Assembly (NCBI GenBank): GCA_964503145.1
Contig: CAZCYV010000007.1
Span: forward strand, 62,001-126,000
Origin: RBG-16-57-11 sp964503145
GTDB lineage: Bacteria > Chloroflexota > Anaerolineae > Anaerolineales > UBA4823
Length of the DNA stretch: 64,000 nucleotides
Direction: 5' to 3'
Notes under the pieces: generated by a model
What the model was told of the DNA's origin: nothing
What the model saw: only the letters and a program-made list of their open reading frames with translations
Databases searched by the model: none
Program-made: the position numbers and the translations under genes
Shown: piece by piece, positions 34,253 through 42,776 of the stretch
Numbering within the stretch: the first letter of the stretch is position 1
How the letters are laid out: every line of letters starts with the position of its first letter

Positions 34253-37163
34253 GGCCGCCTCCATCGCCGTTCTTTTCGTCGGTTAACCGGATGCGCACGC
34301 GGCTGACGTTGAGCAGCCGCACCACCTCCTGCACTGCTGTTCGCATGGCGCCTTCCAGGCTGAGCGAGCCTTGAGCGCTGGTGACGATCTGGTTGATCAG
34401 TTCCTCCTGGCGGGCGCGGTTGCGGATTTCCTCCAGCAGGCGGGCGTTTTCCAGCGCCAGCGCCAGTTGGGAAAGCACTTCGTCGATCAGCGCCTGATCC
34501 TGTTCGGTCCACTCGCCCAGCTGCGCTTCGCGGCGCAGGCGCAGCAGCCCCAATTTCTGGTTGCGCAGTTCGATCGGGGCGATCAGTTCGGGCGCAGACG
34601 AAGTGTCTTCGGCGGTCGCAGCGGCTTCCGCTGGCGCGCCGTCGGCTTCTTCGAGCGGCTGAATGCCTCGCGGCCCCAGCGCATAGCCCAGGCGTCCGCC
34701 CCTGGCGCGCATCGCCGATAGGGCGCGCTGCCAGCCCTGGCGGATCTGCATGCTATACAGGTTTTCCAGCTCGCGCAGGGCTTCCTGGCTCTCGGCCAGC
34801 AGGCGGGCGTTGTCGATGGCGATGGCGAGCTGGTCGGCCAGGATTTGCAAAGTCTCCAGGTCTTCCTGGTTAAAGGCGTTGGCCTGCCTGGATTGCACAT
34901 CCAGCACGCCGATCACCCGCTTGCCGATCTTGAGCGGCAAAGCCATCTCGGAGCGGGTCATCGGCAGGTCGGGGTTATCGAAGTACACCGCGTCCTTGTC
35001 GGTATCCAGGGCGATGCGCGGCTCTCCGGTGCCGGCTACGTAGCCCACGATCCCCTGCTGGCCGACGCGCAGACGATGGCCGCGGGCGAGCATCCTGCGC
35101 CCCCCTTCCGACGAGGCGGCGCGCAGGACGGCGTAAACCGGGCGGTCTGCGCTGCCCGCCGCCGCGGCGCCCGGCGCTGGCAGGCTGCGGTCGAGCAGGA
35201 AGATGCCCGCGTGGTAGAAGTTGAACTGCTCCGAGATCAACCGCACGGCGTTCTGCAACAGGCGATCCAGGTCGCGAATGGAGGCCGCTTCACGCGCCAC
35301 CTGCGCGGTCACCTGGAGTTGCACGGCGCGCCGCTGCAGGTCGCGCGTGCGCTCGGAGACGCGCCTTTCGAGGCTTCCGACCAGGTCGCGCAATTGCGCG
35401 GTCATGGTGTTGAACGAGTGCGCCAGCAGGCCCAACTCATCTTCAGAGTAGATCGGCGCAATCTGGTTCAGGTCTCCGGCGGTGATGGCGGCTGCGGTTT
35501 CGGTCAGGCTGCGCACCGGTTGCATCACCTGGCGCACGGTCAGCCAGGTGAGCCAGAACAGCAGCGCCCCGCCGACCAGCAGCACGATCAGCGAGATGCG
35601 CTGGAAATTGCGCACCGGCGCGAACAGACTGGCTTCGGTCTGCTGCACCGCCACCCCCCAGCCGTTGGAGAGCAGGTTCAGGCTGGCGCGCCAGCCGATA
35701 TCGTTGACATCGGTGAAGGCGTAGTCGCCGGTCTGGCCAGAGCGCAGGTGCTTCACCGGTGGGTAATTGCTGATGTCTTCCATCAAGATCCCTACCGGCG
35801 GGCCGGAGATCGCCAGGATTTGATCTTCGGAGTTGATCAGATAGGCGGTCGCTTCGGTGTTCAGCACTGCCTGACCCAGGATGCGCGAGACCAGGCGCAG
35901 GTCGCTGGCGGCCATGCCCACGCCCAACACCAGGCCGCCGGGCTGGCGGATGGGCATCGCGATCACCAGCGCGGGCTGCCCGGCGCTGCCGACGAGTGTC
36001 TGGTAAGTGATCGGCTGCCCGCCGACCGCCCCCTGGAACCAGGCGCGGTCGCTGTAATTGGCCGGCGGCAGGCTGTCGCTGCGGGCGATGTTCATGCCCG
36101 ACTTGTCGGTGGTGCTGGCCAGGTACAGGTCGGGGTAGGTGCTCACCAGGGCGCGCAGGGCGGGCGTCTGGCGGGCTGGATCCATTGAAATGATGTCTGG
36201 GCTGCCCACCAGGGTGCGCAGCGCACGGGTGTTGTAGGCCAGCCAGACCTCGGCGGCCTCGGCGACCGAGCGATTGGTGGCGCTCAGGGCGCGGGCGGCG
36301 TCCTGGGCCAGCACGATCTGCGCCTGTTGGGTCAGGAAGGCCCCCAAGCCGGCCAGCAGCGGCAGGGCGACGATCAGCGCCAGCATCGTCAGGCGGCGTT
36401 GCAGCCTGCCCTGGCGGAAAGCGGGCGAGGGGATGAGTTGCGGCAAGAGCGCAACGCTGAAGGCGGCGAGCGCATAGGCCAGCAAATACAGCGCGCTGGC
36501 GGCGAGATGGAGCGCCAATGCCGCCTGCGGTTGCAGCGGCAGGGCGACCAGGGCGGCGGGGAACAGGTTCGCCAGCAACAGCCAGAAGGCCGTGGCGCGG
36601 TTCTGGCGTGAAACCTGGCGCGCGGACAGCGCCGTATACGCCAGCAGGCTCAACAGCGCCAGGCCCGCCCCGCCAAAGATCAGGGTGATCAGGATGGGGC
36701 TGATCCATCCCTGGGTGAGATGGAGCGGGAAAACGTAACCGCCGCGATAGGCAATCGCCGCAGGGCCGGTGTACCACAGGCGCGTGCCGAGTAGGGCGTC
36801 GATCAGGGTAAGCCCTGGCGGCATAAGCCCGATCAGCGCCAGGCTGCGGGCAAGGATGGAATAGCCCCGCTGGCGCAGGGCGGTGGGCTGCAGCAGGGCA
36901 AATGAAGCGAGCAGCAGCGCCGGCACGACGGCGGCGGTGGTGGCGGCCAGGAGCAGCGCCGGCAGGCTGGCCTGGCGGGAATCCTGAGCGGTCGCCATCA
37001 GCCCCACGGCAAACGTATTGAGCGCCAGGATCAGCAGGGTCATGCCGACCAGCCGATTGGAGACGCGCCGCGGGTCCAGGTAGATCAGGTACAGGCCGAT
37101 GATGAACTGCACCAGGGCGATCAGCCAGGCGAGGTATTGCAAGGATTGATTAATCGCCGTCAT
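34236..37163 (-). CDS. Membrane GAF protein 5, 7-TM plus dCache plus HAMP, no output domain
   Basis: 975 residues. Seven or so N-terminal helices (10-240) resemble histidine-kinase 7-TM sensor regions. Another helix leads into a dCache-like region (280-505; SDRAWFQGAVGGQPITYQTLVG, VLGVGMAASDL), a further helix and HAMP (QPVRSLTETAAAITAGDLNQ). GAF1 follows (about 610-780), then Trp linker (RQGWQRAL), shortened GAF and the shared tail QIVTSAQGSLSLEGAMRTAV. Two sensory regions in series are unusual. No output domain. It overlaps the next gene's frame by 17 nt. Confidence 0.87.
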   Translation of the reverse strand: MTAINQSLQYLAWLIALVQFIIGLYLIYLDPRRVSNRLVGMTLLILALNTFAVGLMATAQDSRQASLPALLLAATTAAVVPALLLASFALLQPTALRQRGYSILARSLALIGLMPPGLTLIDALLGTRLWYTGPAAIAYRGGYVFPLHLTQGWISPILITLIFGGAGLALLSLLAYTALSARQVSRQNRATAFWLLLANLFPAALVALPLQPQAALALHLAASALYLLAYALAAFSVALLPQLIPSPAFRQGRLQRRLTMLALIVALPLLAGLGAFLTQQAQIVLAQDAARALSATNRSVAEAAEVWLAYNTRALRTLVGSPDIISMDPARQTPALRALVSTYPDLYLASTTDKSGMNIARSDSLPPANYSDRAWFQGAVGGQPITYQTLVGSAGQPALVIAMPIRQPGGLVLGVGMAASDLRLVSRILGQAVLNTEATAYLINSEDQILAISGPPVGILMEDISNYPPVKHLRSGQTGDYAFTDVNDIGWRASLNLLSNGWGVAVQQTEASLFAPVRNFQRISLIVLLVGGALLFWLTWLTVRQVMQPVRSLTETAAAITAGDLNQIAPIYSEDELGLLAHSFNTMTAQLRDLVGSLERRVSERTRDLQRRAVQLQVTAQVAREAASIRDLDRLLQNAVRLISEQFNFYHAGIFLLDRSLPAPGAAAAGSADRPVYAVLRAASSEGGRRMLARGHRLRVGQQGIVGYVAGTGEPRIALDTDKDAVYFDNPDLPMTRSEMALPLKIGKRVIGVLDVQSRQANAFNQEDLETLQILADQLAIAIDNARLLAESQEALRELENLYSMQIRQGWQRALSAMRARGGRLGYALGPRGIQPLEEADGAPAEAAATAEDTSSAPELIAPIELRNQKLGLLRLRREAQLGEWTEQDQALIDEVLSQLALALENARLLEEIRNRARQEELINQIVTSAQGSLSLEGAMRTAVQEVVRLLNVSRVRIRLTDEKNGDGGGHGATE

Positions 37164-39129
37164 TCAGGGCCTCCCCTGAATCTTTTTGCCCGCTTTCTCC
37201 GGCCATGAGCGGCGGGCTTTCGTTGTCCGGTGGGTCGAGCGCCGCATCCGTTCCGCCAGGCCATAGCTCGATCCAACCCTCGCGCGCCCCCAGAGTGTCG
37301 CACAGTTCTTGCAGCGCGGTGCGCAAGATGGTGTCGATGTCGGCCGAGGCCCATAGCTTGCTGGTGATTTGGGTGGCGGTGTGTTCCAGCGACGCCTTGC
37401 GCCGCGTATCCTCCAGCAGGCGGGCATTCTCCAAGGCCAGGGCCGCCTGGTTCGACACGGCTTCCACCAGCGCCAGCTCCTCGGCAGACCAGGCCGGCCT
37501 TCCGCCATCGGCGGGGTTAGGCTCGATCGTCAGGCTTCCGATCACCTGGTCGCGCAGGCGGATGGGGACTTCCAGCCGGCCGGCTGCCGGCGGCTCGTCC
37601 ATCGAGCGTTCGCCGCCGGGGTAGGTGTAAGAGACCTCGCCGCGCAACGCCGTCTCCAGTTGCCAGGCCTGCTCCAGGTATTGGCGGTGCAGGGTGCGGA
37701 TTTCTTCCAGGCTGGCCTGGGTGGCGGCGAACAGGCGGGCGTTTTCGATGGCCGAGGCCAGGGCGTCGGCGATGCCCTGCAAAATGAGGATATCGTCCTG
37801 GTCGAAGGCGGCTTCTTCGGTGGATTGGATGGTCATTGCGCCGAGGACGCGTTCGGTCTGGGCGCCCTTTTCGGGGAAGCCGTCGCCGGCGGCGCCCTCG
37901 TGAACCAGGATGGGCAAGGCCAGCTCGGAGCGGGTCAGGGGCAGGTGGGGGTTGTCGAAGCGCACCGTCTCCTGGCCGACGTTCTGGGCGATGCGCGGCT
38001 GGCGGTTTGCCGTGGCCCAGCCGATCATCGAGTCGCCTCCTACGGCGAGCTTGTGGCCTTCGGCCAGCATCCGCCGGCCCGCTTCGCCGCTGCCCGCTTT
38101 CAGCACCGCATAGGCGCGCGGCTCAGGCGGGGTTTCGGCGGCGCCGGTCTGGTCTGTCTCGATGCCTGGCAGGCGGTCGAGCATGTCGTCGAAGGGGCTG
38201 GGGAGCCTTCCGGCGGGCGCAGCCGGGGCTGCGGCCATCTCTTCGATCAGGAATACGCCGACGTAGTACAGGTCGAAACGCTGGCGCACCAGTTCACACA
38301 CCTGCGGCAGCAACTGATCGATATCCAGCATGCGGCTGATGGCGCGATTGATCTCGGCCACGGTCCTGATCTGCACCAGGCGGCGTTGCAGATCGTCTGC
38401 GCGCTGCTGACTTTGAACTTGCAGGCGGGCCTGCTCTGCCTGCAGTTCTTCGATCAAGGCCTGGCGCTGCTCCAGGTTTTGCTGCAACCCGTCCCAGAGC
38501 ATGCGCAGCGAGAGCGCGCCGCCGATCGCCAGCGCAGCTAAGTTTGTAGTTGCCGCGATCCAGTAGTACAACGCCTGGCTCCCCCTGGGGGCGAGCGGCG
38601 CTGGCGCAGCCAGCAGCCCGCCGGCCATCAACGCGCCGATGACCCCTACGGAGACGATGCTCAAACCCAGGACGGCCGCCAGGCTGCGCCGCCCGGCCAG
38701 CAGCAGGGCGATCATCGGCAGCACGACCAGCAGCGCCCGCCCATTCCCGTAAAGCCCATCGGTGAGCAGGGCCGTCAACCCGATGACCCACAGGGCCAGC
38801 AGCAGCGTGGCCATACGCGGCCGGTTTCCCCAGCGGCGCAGGAAAGCCGCCGCGATCAGACCCAAAAACGCCAGGCCGTAGAGCGCCAGCGCCTGCCAGC
38901 GTGCAGTTTGGAGCGCAAAGGGCAGGTTGATCCCCAGGCTGATCACCCCCATGCCGAACGCAATCCAGAACAGGCGCCCCAGCAGGTTTTGCTGGACCTC
39001 CTGAGTTGGTCGAGGCGCCTGTGCAGGCGCAGGAAGCGGCTCTGCAGGGCTGAACGGAGCGCTCGTGTCCTCTGGCGGCGCTTGCAGCGGCCTGTTCTGT
39101 CGCGGAGCGTTGAATATCGGTAGCCTCAC
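37150..39129 (-). CDS. Membrane GAF protein 6, no output domain
   Basis: 659 residues. A Pro-rich cytoplasmic N-terminus (1-45) precedes about six membrane helices (48-215), a coiled coil (215-260), GAF1 (about 265-455), Trp linker (LEQAWQLE), shortened GAF (IRLRDQVIGSLTIEP) and the shared tail QITSKLWASADIDTILRTAL, ending in an acidic stretch. The start is GTG at 39129, with GGAGG 8 nt upstream and a GTGA overlap with the preceding stop. No output domain. Confidence 0.85.
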   Translation of the reverse strand: MRLPIFNAPRQNRPLQAPPEDTSAPFSPAEPLPAPAQAPRPTQEVQQNLLGRLFWIAFGMGVISLGINLPFALQTARWQALALYGLAFLGLIAAAFLRRWGNRPRMATLLLALWVIGLTALLTDGLYGNGRALLVVLPMIALLLAGRRSLAAVLGLSIVSVGVIGALMAGGLLAAPAPLAPRGSQALYYWIAATTNLAALAIGGALSLRMLWDGLQQNLEQRQALIEELQAEQARLQVQSQQRADDLQRRLVQIRTVAEINRAISRMLDIDQLLPQVCELVRQRFDLYYVGVFLIEEMAAAPAAPAGRLPSPFDDMLDRLPGIETDQTGAAETPPEPRAYAVLKAGSGEAGRRMLAEGHKLAVGGDSMIGWATANRQPRIAQNVGQETVRFDNPHLPLTRSELALPILVHEGAAGDGFPEKGAQTERVLGAMTIQSTEEAAFDQDDILILQGIADALASAIENARLFAATQASLEEIRTLHRQYLEQAWQLETALRGEVSYTYPGGERSMDEPPAAGRLEVPIRLRDQVIGSLTIEPNPADGGRPAWSAEELALVEAVSNQAALALENARLLEDTRRKASLEHTATQITSKLWASADIDTILRTALQELCDTLGAREGWIELWPGGTDAALDPPDNESPPLMAGESGQKDSGEALNDGD

Positions 39130-41522
39130 GCTTCAACCTCCTGATCCGCTGCTTCCGGTTGGATGGCCTCGGGCGGCGGCCCCGCAGGGTCAGCCGGCCC
39201 ATCGAGCCGATTCGCCGGCGAGGAGGCCAGCGCTTCGGCCGTGGCCAGGGGCCGAGGGTCGATGCGGATGGTCGCCCGCCGCGCCCCCAGGGCGCGGGTC
39301 AACTCGTCGGTGGTGGTCTTCAAAATTGCTTCGATCTCCACCTGGCGGCGGATGCGTTCGCTGATCTCGTTCACCAGGCGCTCATAGCGCGCCTGCCTGC
39401 GGGTGGCGTCCAGCAAGCGGGCGTTGCGCACCACCACGGCCACCTGCGTGGCCAGCATCCCCAACAGGCGCTCATCTTGATAGGTGAAGCGGTATTCTTC
39501 TTTCACGTCTTGCACGATGATCAGGCCGATTACCTGACCGCCGAAGAGCATCGGCACCCCCAGCCAGGATTTGGGCGCTTCGCCCACCTGCATGGCGTTG
39601 AGCTCCTGGGTCTTGGCGTCGATTTCGGCCTTGGTGAACATCAACAGCGGTTTGCGGGTGCGGATGATCTCCGAAGAGAAGCCCGGCCCCAATGGGAAAG
39701 GCTCGACTTGCAGGCGTTTTCCCTCCTCGACCATGTAGGGGATTTGCACCATGTTGCTCTCGGCCTCGTAGATGACGATGGCGAACGAGCCGACCTGCCC
39801 CATGGCGCGCTCGACCTGCCGATGGATCATGATATACAGGTCTTCGATTTCGGTCTCGAAGGAGATCGCCTGGCTGATCTGCCAGAAGGTTTCCAGCTCG
39901 ATGAACTGGCGCTGGATCTCCTGTTGCGCCTGGATGCGCTCCAGAGCGGCGGACGCCAATCCGAGCAGATCGCGATACGGCTCGAGCAATTCCGGTTTGA
40001 CCATCAAGGGTGGCATATCGGCCGTCGAGCCGATCAACAGGACGGCGATCAGCTTGCCGTCGCGCACCTCCGGGATCAGGGCGGCGGTGCGGCAGCCCAG
40101 CCAGCGCGCAATCAGCACCAATTCCCGCGGCGGCTCCGGCTCCTCCAGCCCCAGGGGGAACGCCGGGTTGACCTGCCATTGCGATTTGCCATCGAGACGC
40201 AGCGCCGCCTGGTTGACGTCGCTGATCAGCAGCATTTCGTAGTGGCGCTGGGAGAAGTATTGCTCCACGGTGTCCAGGCGCGGGCTGACCACCGTATCGG
40301 CGGACCCCGGCGCGACCAGGGGCTGGCCGCGGTTGCTGCGGCATTCGATCACCCGCATGGGGACCCGGGCGGCGTTGGCCTCGACGGTGGCCTCGTCTGG
40401 GCGCATGAGCACGGCGGAGGGGAACGGCGAGGTGCGCAGCGCCTGGCACATCGCTTCGATGATCTGTTCGCTGTTCTCGGCCTGCGCCATGCGGCGGCTG
40501 GTCGAAAACACGGTCTCCAGATCCGGCAAGAACGAGGAGAGCTTGCCGGTGGCTGTCAGGCCGGTTGGGCTGGGGCTGCGCACAAAGCTGCCGAGCGCCA
40601 GCGCCAGGATGCCCACCAGGGATTGCATCTCGGCGATGACGCGAATCGAAAACGGCCCCAGCCGGCTGTCCTTCACCCGACTGACGGTGAACAGGTCGAG
40701 CACCCCCAGCACGCGCCCGCCGTTCCCGCTTGCGATTTGGATGATGGGCAAAGCGGCCTCGAAGATGCCGGTGTCGTCCTGCGTCGACCCCACCTGGGGA
40801 CGCCGAGAGGCGATCGCCCGGCCCACCAGCCAGTCCATCGTCGGCGTAGCGTCCAGGTTGACGCGCTCGGCTTTCAGTTTCTGCGCCAGTTCGGGCGCTT
40901 CCCGATCCAGGGAGCCGATGCTCTTGGAAAGCACAGCAAACGAGATGCCAGCCGGTTCTTTGCGTTCGATCAGGTAGATGGCGGCGTAGTTGCAGGCATA
41001 GTACCGGCTAAAGACCTCCAGCGCGCCCTGCAGAAGCTCGTCCAGGTTGACGCTGGAGGTGGCCAACTGCGCCATTTGGATTGGCGCCATGCGCCTGCCG
41101 TTGTCTGCCTCGCTTTCGCGCGCCATCAGCAGGCGCTGAAATTCGTTCATTTCCTCGGCGATCTGGTTGAAAAGGTGGGCCAGCTTGCCGATTTCGTCAT
41201 CCGTATGCACCTGGGCGCGCTGCTCCCAGCTGCCTTCGGAAAACGTGGCGACAGTGTGCACCAGGCTTTGAATCGGGCGGGACAGGCGGCGGGCGGCGAT
41301 GGCTGTCAGGCCGGCGATCACCAGGACGGTGGCGGCCAGCAGGATGACCGCGCGCTGCTGGTCGGCCAGGGACATTTGACGCAGCAGTTCGCTGGCGTAG
41401 CCATACGCCGCGGCCAGAATCATCACAATGGGGATCATTGCGATGACGAAAAATATGCGAAACATTTTTCGGGCGATCTTTCCGAATTCCTGTCCGGAAG
41501 AATCGGGGGAGATCGGCGGCAT
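39126..41522 (-). CDS. Membrane GAF protein 7, HAMP type, no output domain
   Basis: 798 residues from ATG 41522, which has GGAGAAG 6 nt upstream; a TTG at 41540 is weaker. Two helices with hardly any loop (20-75) lead into HAMP (RPIQSLVHTVATFSEGSWEQ). Three GAF or GAF-like domains follow (about 150-320, 340-545, 570-730), then the shared tail EISERIRRQVEIEAILKTTT and a Pro/Ala-rich end. With almost no extracytoplasmic part it probably senses inside the cell or in the membrane. It is the first gene of the overlapping series and follows the GATCT-rich site at 41561-41590. Confidence 0.87.
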   Translation of the reverse strand: MPPISPDSSGQEFGKIARKMFRIFFVIAMIPIVMILAAAYGYASELLRQMSLADQQRAVILLAATVLVIAGLTAIAARRLSRPIQSLVHTVATFSEGSWEQRAQVHTDDEIGKLAHLFNQIAEEMNEFQRLLMARESEADNGRRMAPIQMAQLATSSVNLDELLQGALEVFSRYYACNYAAIYLIERKEPAGISFAVLSKSIGSLDREAPELAQKLKAERVNLDATPTMDWLVGRAIASRRPQVGSTQDDTGIFEAALPIIQIASGNGGRVLGVLDLFTVSRVKDSRLGPFSIRVIAEMQSLVGILALALGSFVRSPSPTGLTATGKLSSFLPDLETVFSTSRRMAQAENSEQIIEAMCQALRTSPFPSAVLMRPDEATVEANAARVPMRVIECRSNRGQPLVAPGSADTVVSPRLDTVEQYFSQRHYEMLLISDVNQAALRLDGKSQWQVNPAFPLGLEEPEPPRELVLIARWLGCRTAALIPEVRDGKLIAVLLIGSTADMPPLMVKPELLEPYRDLLGLASAALERIQAQQEIQRQFIELETFWQISQAISFETEIEDLYIMIHRQVERAMGQVGSFAIVIYEAESNMVQIPYMVEEGKRLQVEPFPLGPGFSSEIIRTRKPLLMFTKAEIDAKTQELNAMQVGEAPKSWLGVPMLFGGQVIGLIIVQDVKEEYRFTYQDERLLGMLATQVAVVVRNARLLDATRRQARYERLVNEISERIRRQVEIEAILKTTTDELTRALGARRATIRIDPRPLATAEALASSPANRLDGPADPAGPPPEAIQPEAADQEVEA

Positions 41523-41560
41523 TTGCGCTTCTCCTGTCAAGGAATCATTGCCCAGGCGCT

Positions 41561-41590
41561 ATCGATCTGTTGATCTAGATCTATCGATCT
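41561..41590. promoter_or_regulatory. GATCT-rich site upstream of the sensor series
   Basis: Four GATCT words lie within 27 bp (starting at 41564, 41572, 41578 and 41586). The outer two sit in the direct repeat ATCGATCT and the inner pair forms the palindrome GATCTAGATC. It lies 39 nt upstream of the first membrane GAF gene, in the only sizeable gap (140 bp) of the cluster. It looks like an operator, but no clear promoter was found beside it. Confidence 0.4.
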
Positions 41591-41662
41591 AAGGGATTAT
41601 CCATCCCTATTGGCATTTTGGGAGGGGATTCTTGCAGTTTTGACAGGGGATTTTACTTGCGC

Positions 41663-42124
41663 TTAACTCAAATCCCATACTGGTTCGCCGGAAAGGATGC
41701 GCCGGATCTGCTCTGGGAAACGGTCGGGGTCGATCGGCTTACCAATAAAACCGTCAAAATTGGCTTCGCGCGCCTTGCGCATTTGCTCTGGGCTGGCTTC
41801 TGCAGTAATCGCCACCACCCGAGTGTTTTTCAGTCTTGCTGAGGCGCGAATTTTTTGCAAGGCCCCATAGCCATCTTCGTATGGCAATCGAATGTCCATC
41901 AGGATCAGGTCGAGGCGCGGCAGCGTGTCCGCATATTCGACCACTTCATAGCCGGATGTCTTCCATTCACAGTGGATGCCCATGTAGCCCAACAGGCGGG
42001 CGATCAGCACGAAATTGGACACGTTATCTTCGACCACCAGCACGGTAGCGCCTTTGGGATCCAGGTTCGTCTTTTCCATGACACCTCTTACGGGCTGGCC
42101 GATCGGCAAAGGAACGTCGTTCAT
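41663..42124 (-). CDS. Stand-alone response regulator (receiver only)
   Basis: 153 residues with one receiver domain: VLVVEDNVSN, phospho-acceptor Asp77 in LILMDIRLP, AITAEA and IGKPID. There is no DNA-binding or enzyme domain, so it probably acts by protein contact or phosphate transfer, like DivK/CheY. It overlaps the preceding receiver gene by 4 nt (ATGA). A second ATG at residue 16 could be used. Confidence 0.9.
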   Translation of the reverse strand: MNDVPLPIGQPVRGVMEKTNLDPKGATVLVVEDNVSNFVLIARLLGYMGIHCEWKTSGYEVVEYADTLPRLDLILMDIRLPYEDGYGALQKIRASARLKNTRVVAITAEASPEQMRKAREANFDGFIGKPIDPDRFPEQIRRILSGEPVWDLS

Positions 42125-42531
42125 GGCGAGATCCGCCCTGCGGCCTGCAGGAAGCGCGCAATCTGGTTGGTCAGGTCATCCACGTCGATCGGCTTTTGGA
42201 TGTAACCGTCGCAGCCAGCTTCCAGGCTGCGCTCACGGTCGCCTTTGAGGGCGTTGGCGGTCATGGCGATGATCGGGATATTTTTGAATTCGGGCTGCGC
42301 CTTCAGTTGGGCGGTGAGCGTGTAGCCATCGATGTCGGGCATGTTGATGTCCATCAGGATCAAATCCGGCAGGTTCGCCTGAATCACCTGCAGGGCCTGA
42401 GCTGCGCTCTCCGCTTCGCTGACCGAATAACCCTCAGCGCTGAGTATGCGCCGGATGAGCAGACGGTTGTCGGCGTTGTCTTCGATATAGAGGATGGTCG
42501 CTCGGTGGTCGTGCGTCTCTGAACCGGCCAT
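42121..42531 (-). CDS. Stand-alone response regulator (receiver only)
   Basis: 136 residues with one receiver domain: ILYIEDNADN, phospho-acceptor Asp61 in LILMDINMP, AMTANAL and IQKPID. It is DivK-like and has no output domain. It is the first gene of the signalling run and is translated together with the second receiver. Its -10 box lies 9 nt before the ATG, so the mRNA may have no leader. Confidence 0.92.
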   Translation of the reverse strand: MAGSETHDHRATILYIEDNADNRLLIRRILSAEGYSVSEAESAAQALQVIQANLPDLILMDINMPDIDGYTLTAQLKAQPEFKNIPIIAMTANALKGDRERSLEAGCDGYIQKPIDVDDLTNQIARFLQAAGRISP

Positions 42532-42540
42532 AGCGGGATT

Positions 42541-42546
42541 ATTTTA
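42541..42546 (-). promoter_or_regulatory. -10 box of the receiver operon
   Basis: TAAAAT on the minus strand ends 9 nt before the ATG at 42531, predicting initiation at or within about 3 nt of the start codon. The -35 match is poor. Confidence 0.4.
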
Positions 42547-42561
42547 ACATAACTCGCCATA

Positions 42562-42595
42562 AAGAAAAAATAAAAATGCTTGCAATCATGCAAGC
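42562..42595 (-). terminator. Intrinsic terminator upstream of the receiver operon
   Basis: On the minus strand a 7-bp stem (GCTTGCA with TGCAAGC) and 4-nt loop are followed by ATTTTTATTTTTTC. It is the second of two terminators after tRNA-Gly. Confidence 0.85.
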
Positions 42596-42614
42596 CCTGC
42601 TTAACCGGTTGTAG

Positions 42615-42650
42615 AAAATGAAAGGCTCCCTGATTCGACCACGGGAGCCT
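42615..42650 (-). terminator. Intrinsic terminator of tRNA-Gly
   Basis: On the minus strand an 8-bp stem (AGGCTCCC with GGGAGCCT) encloses a 12-nt loop and is followed by TTCATTTTC, starting 8 nt after the tRNA 3' end. Confidence 0.85.
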
Positions 42651-42657
42651 GGATGAG

Positions 42658-42729
42658 AGCGGGTGATGGGATTCGAACCCACGAATGGTAGCTTGGGAAG
42701 CTACTGCCTTACCGCTTGGCGACACCCGC
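42658..42729 (-). tRNA. tRNA-Gly (CCC anticodon)
   Basis: The minus strand forms acceptor GCGGGTG with CACCCGC, D arm GCCAAGCGGTAAGGC, anticodon stem GTAGC/GCTAC with loop TTCCCAA (anticodon CCC) and T arm GGGTTCGAATCCC. It is 72 nt without encoded CCA. Confidence 0.95.
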
Positions 42730-42739
42730 AGCGAAGGGA

Positions 42740-42768
42740 TTTATATCGCATGTTGAGTGAGTTGTCAA
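42740..42768 (-). promoter_or_regulatory. Promoter of tRNA-Gly
   Basis: On the minus strand TTGACA (42763-42768), a 17-nt spacer and TATAAA (42740-42745). Initiation is expected near 42733, a few nucleotides before the tRNA. Confidence 0.88.
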
Positions 42769-42776
42769 GTTCGCCG

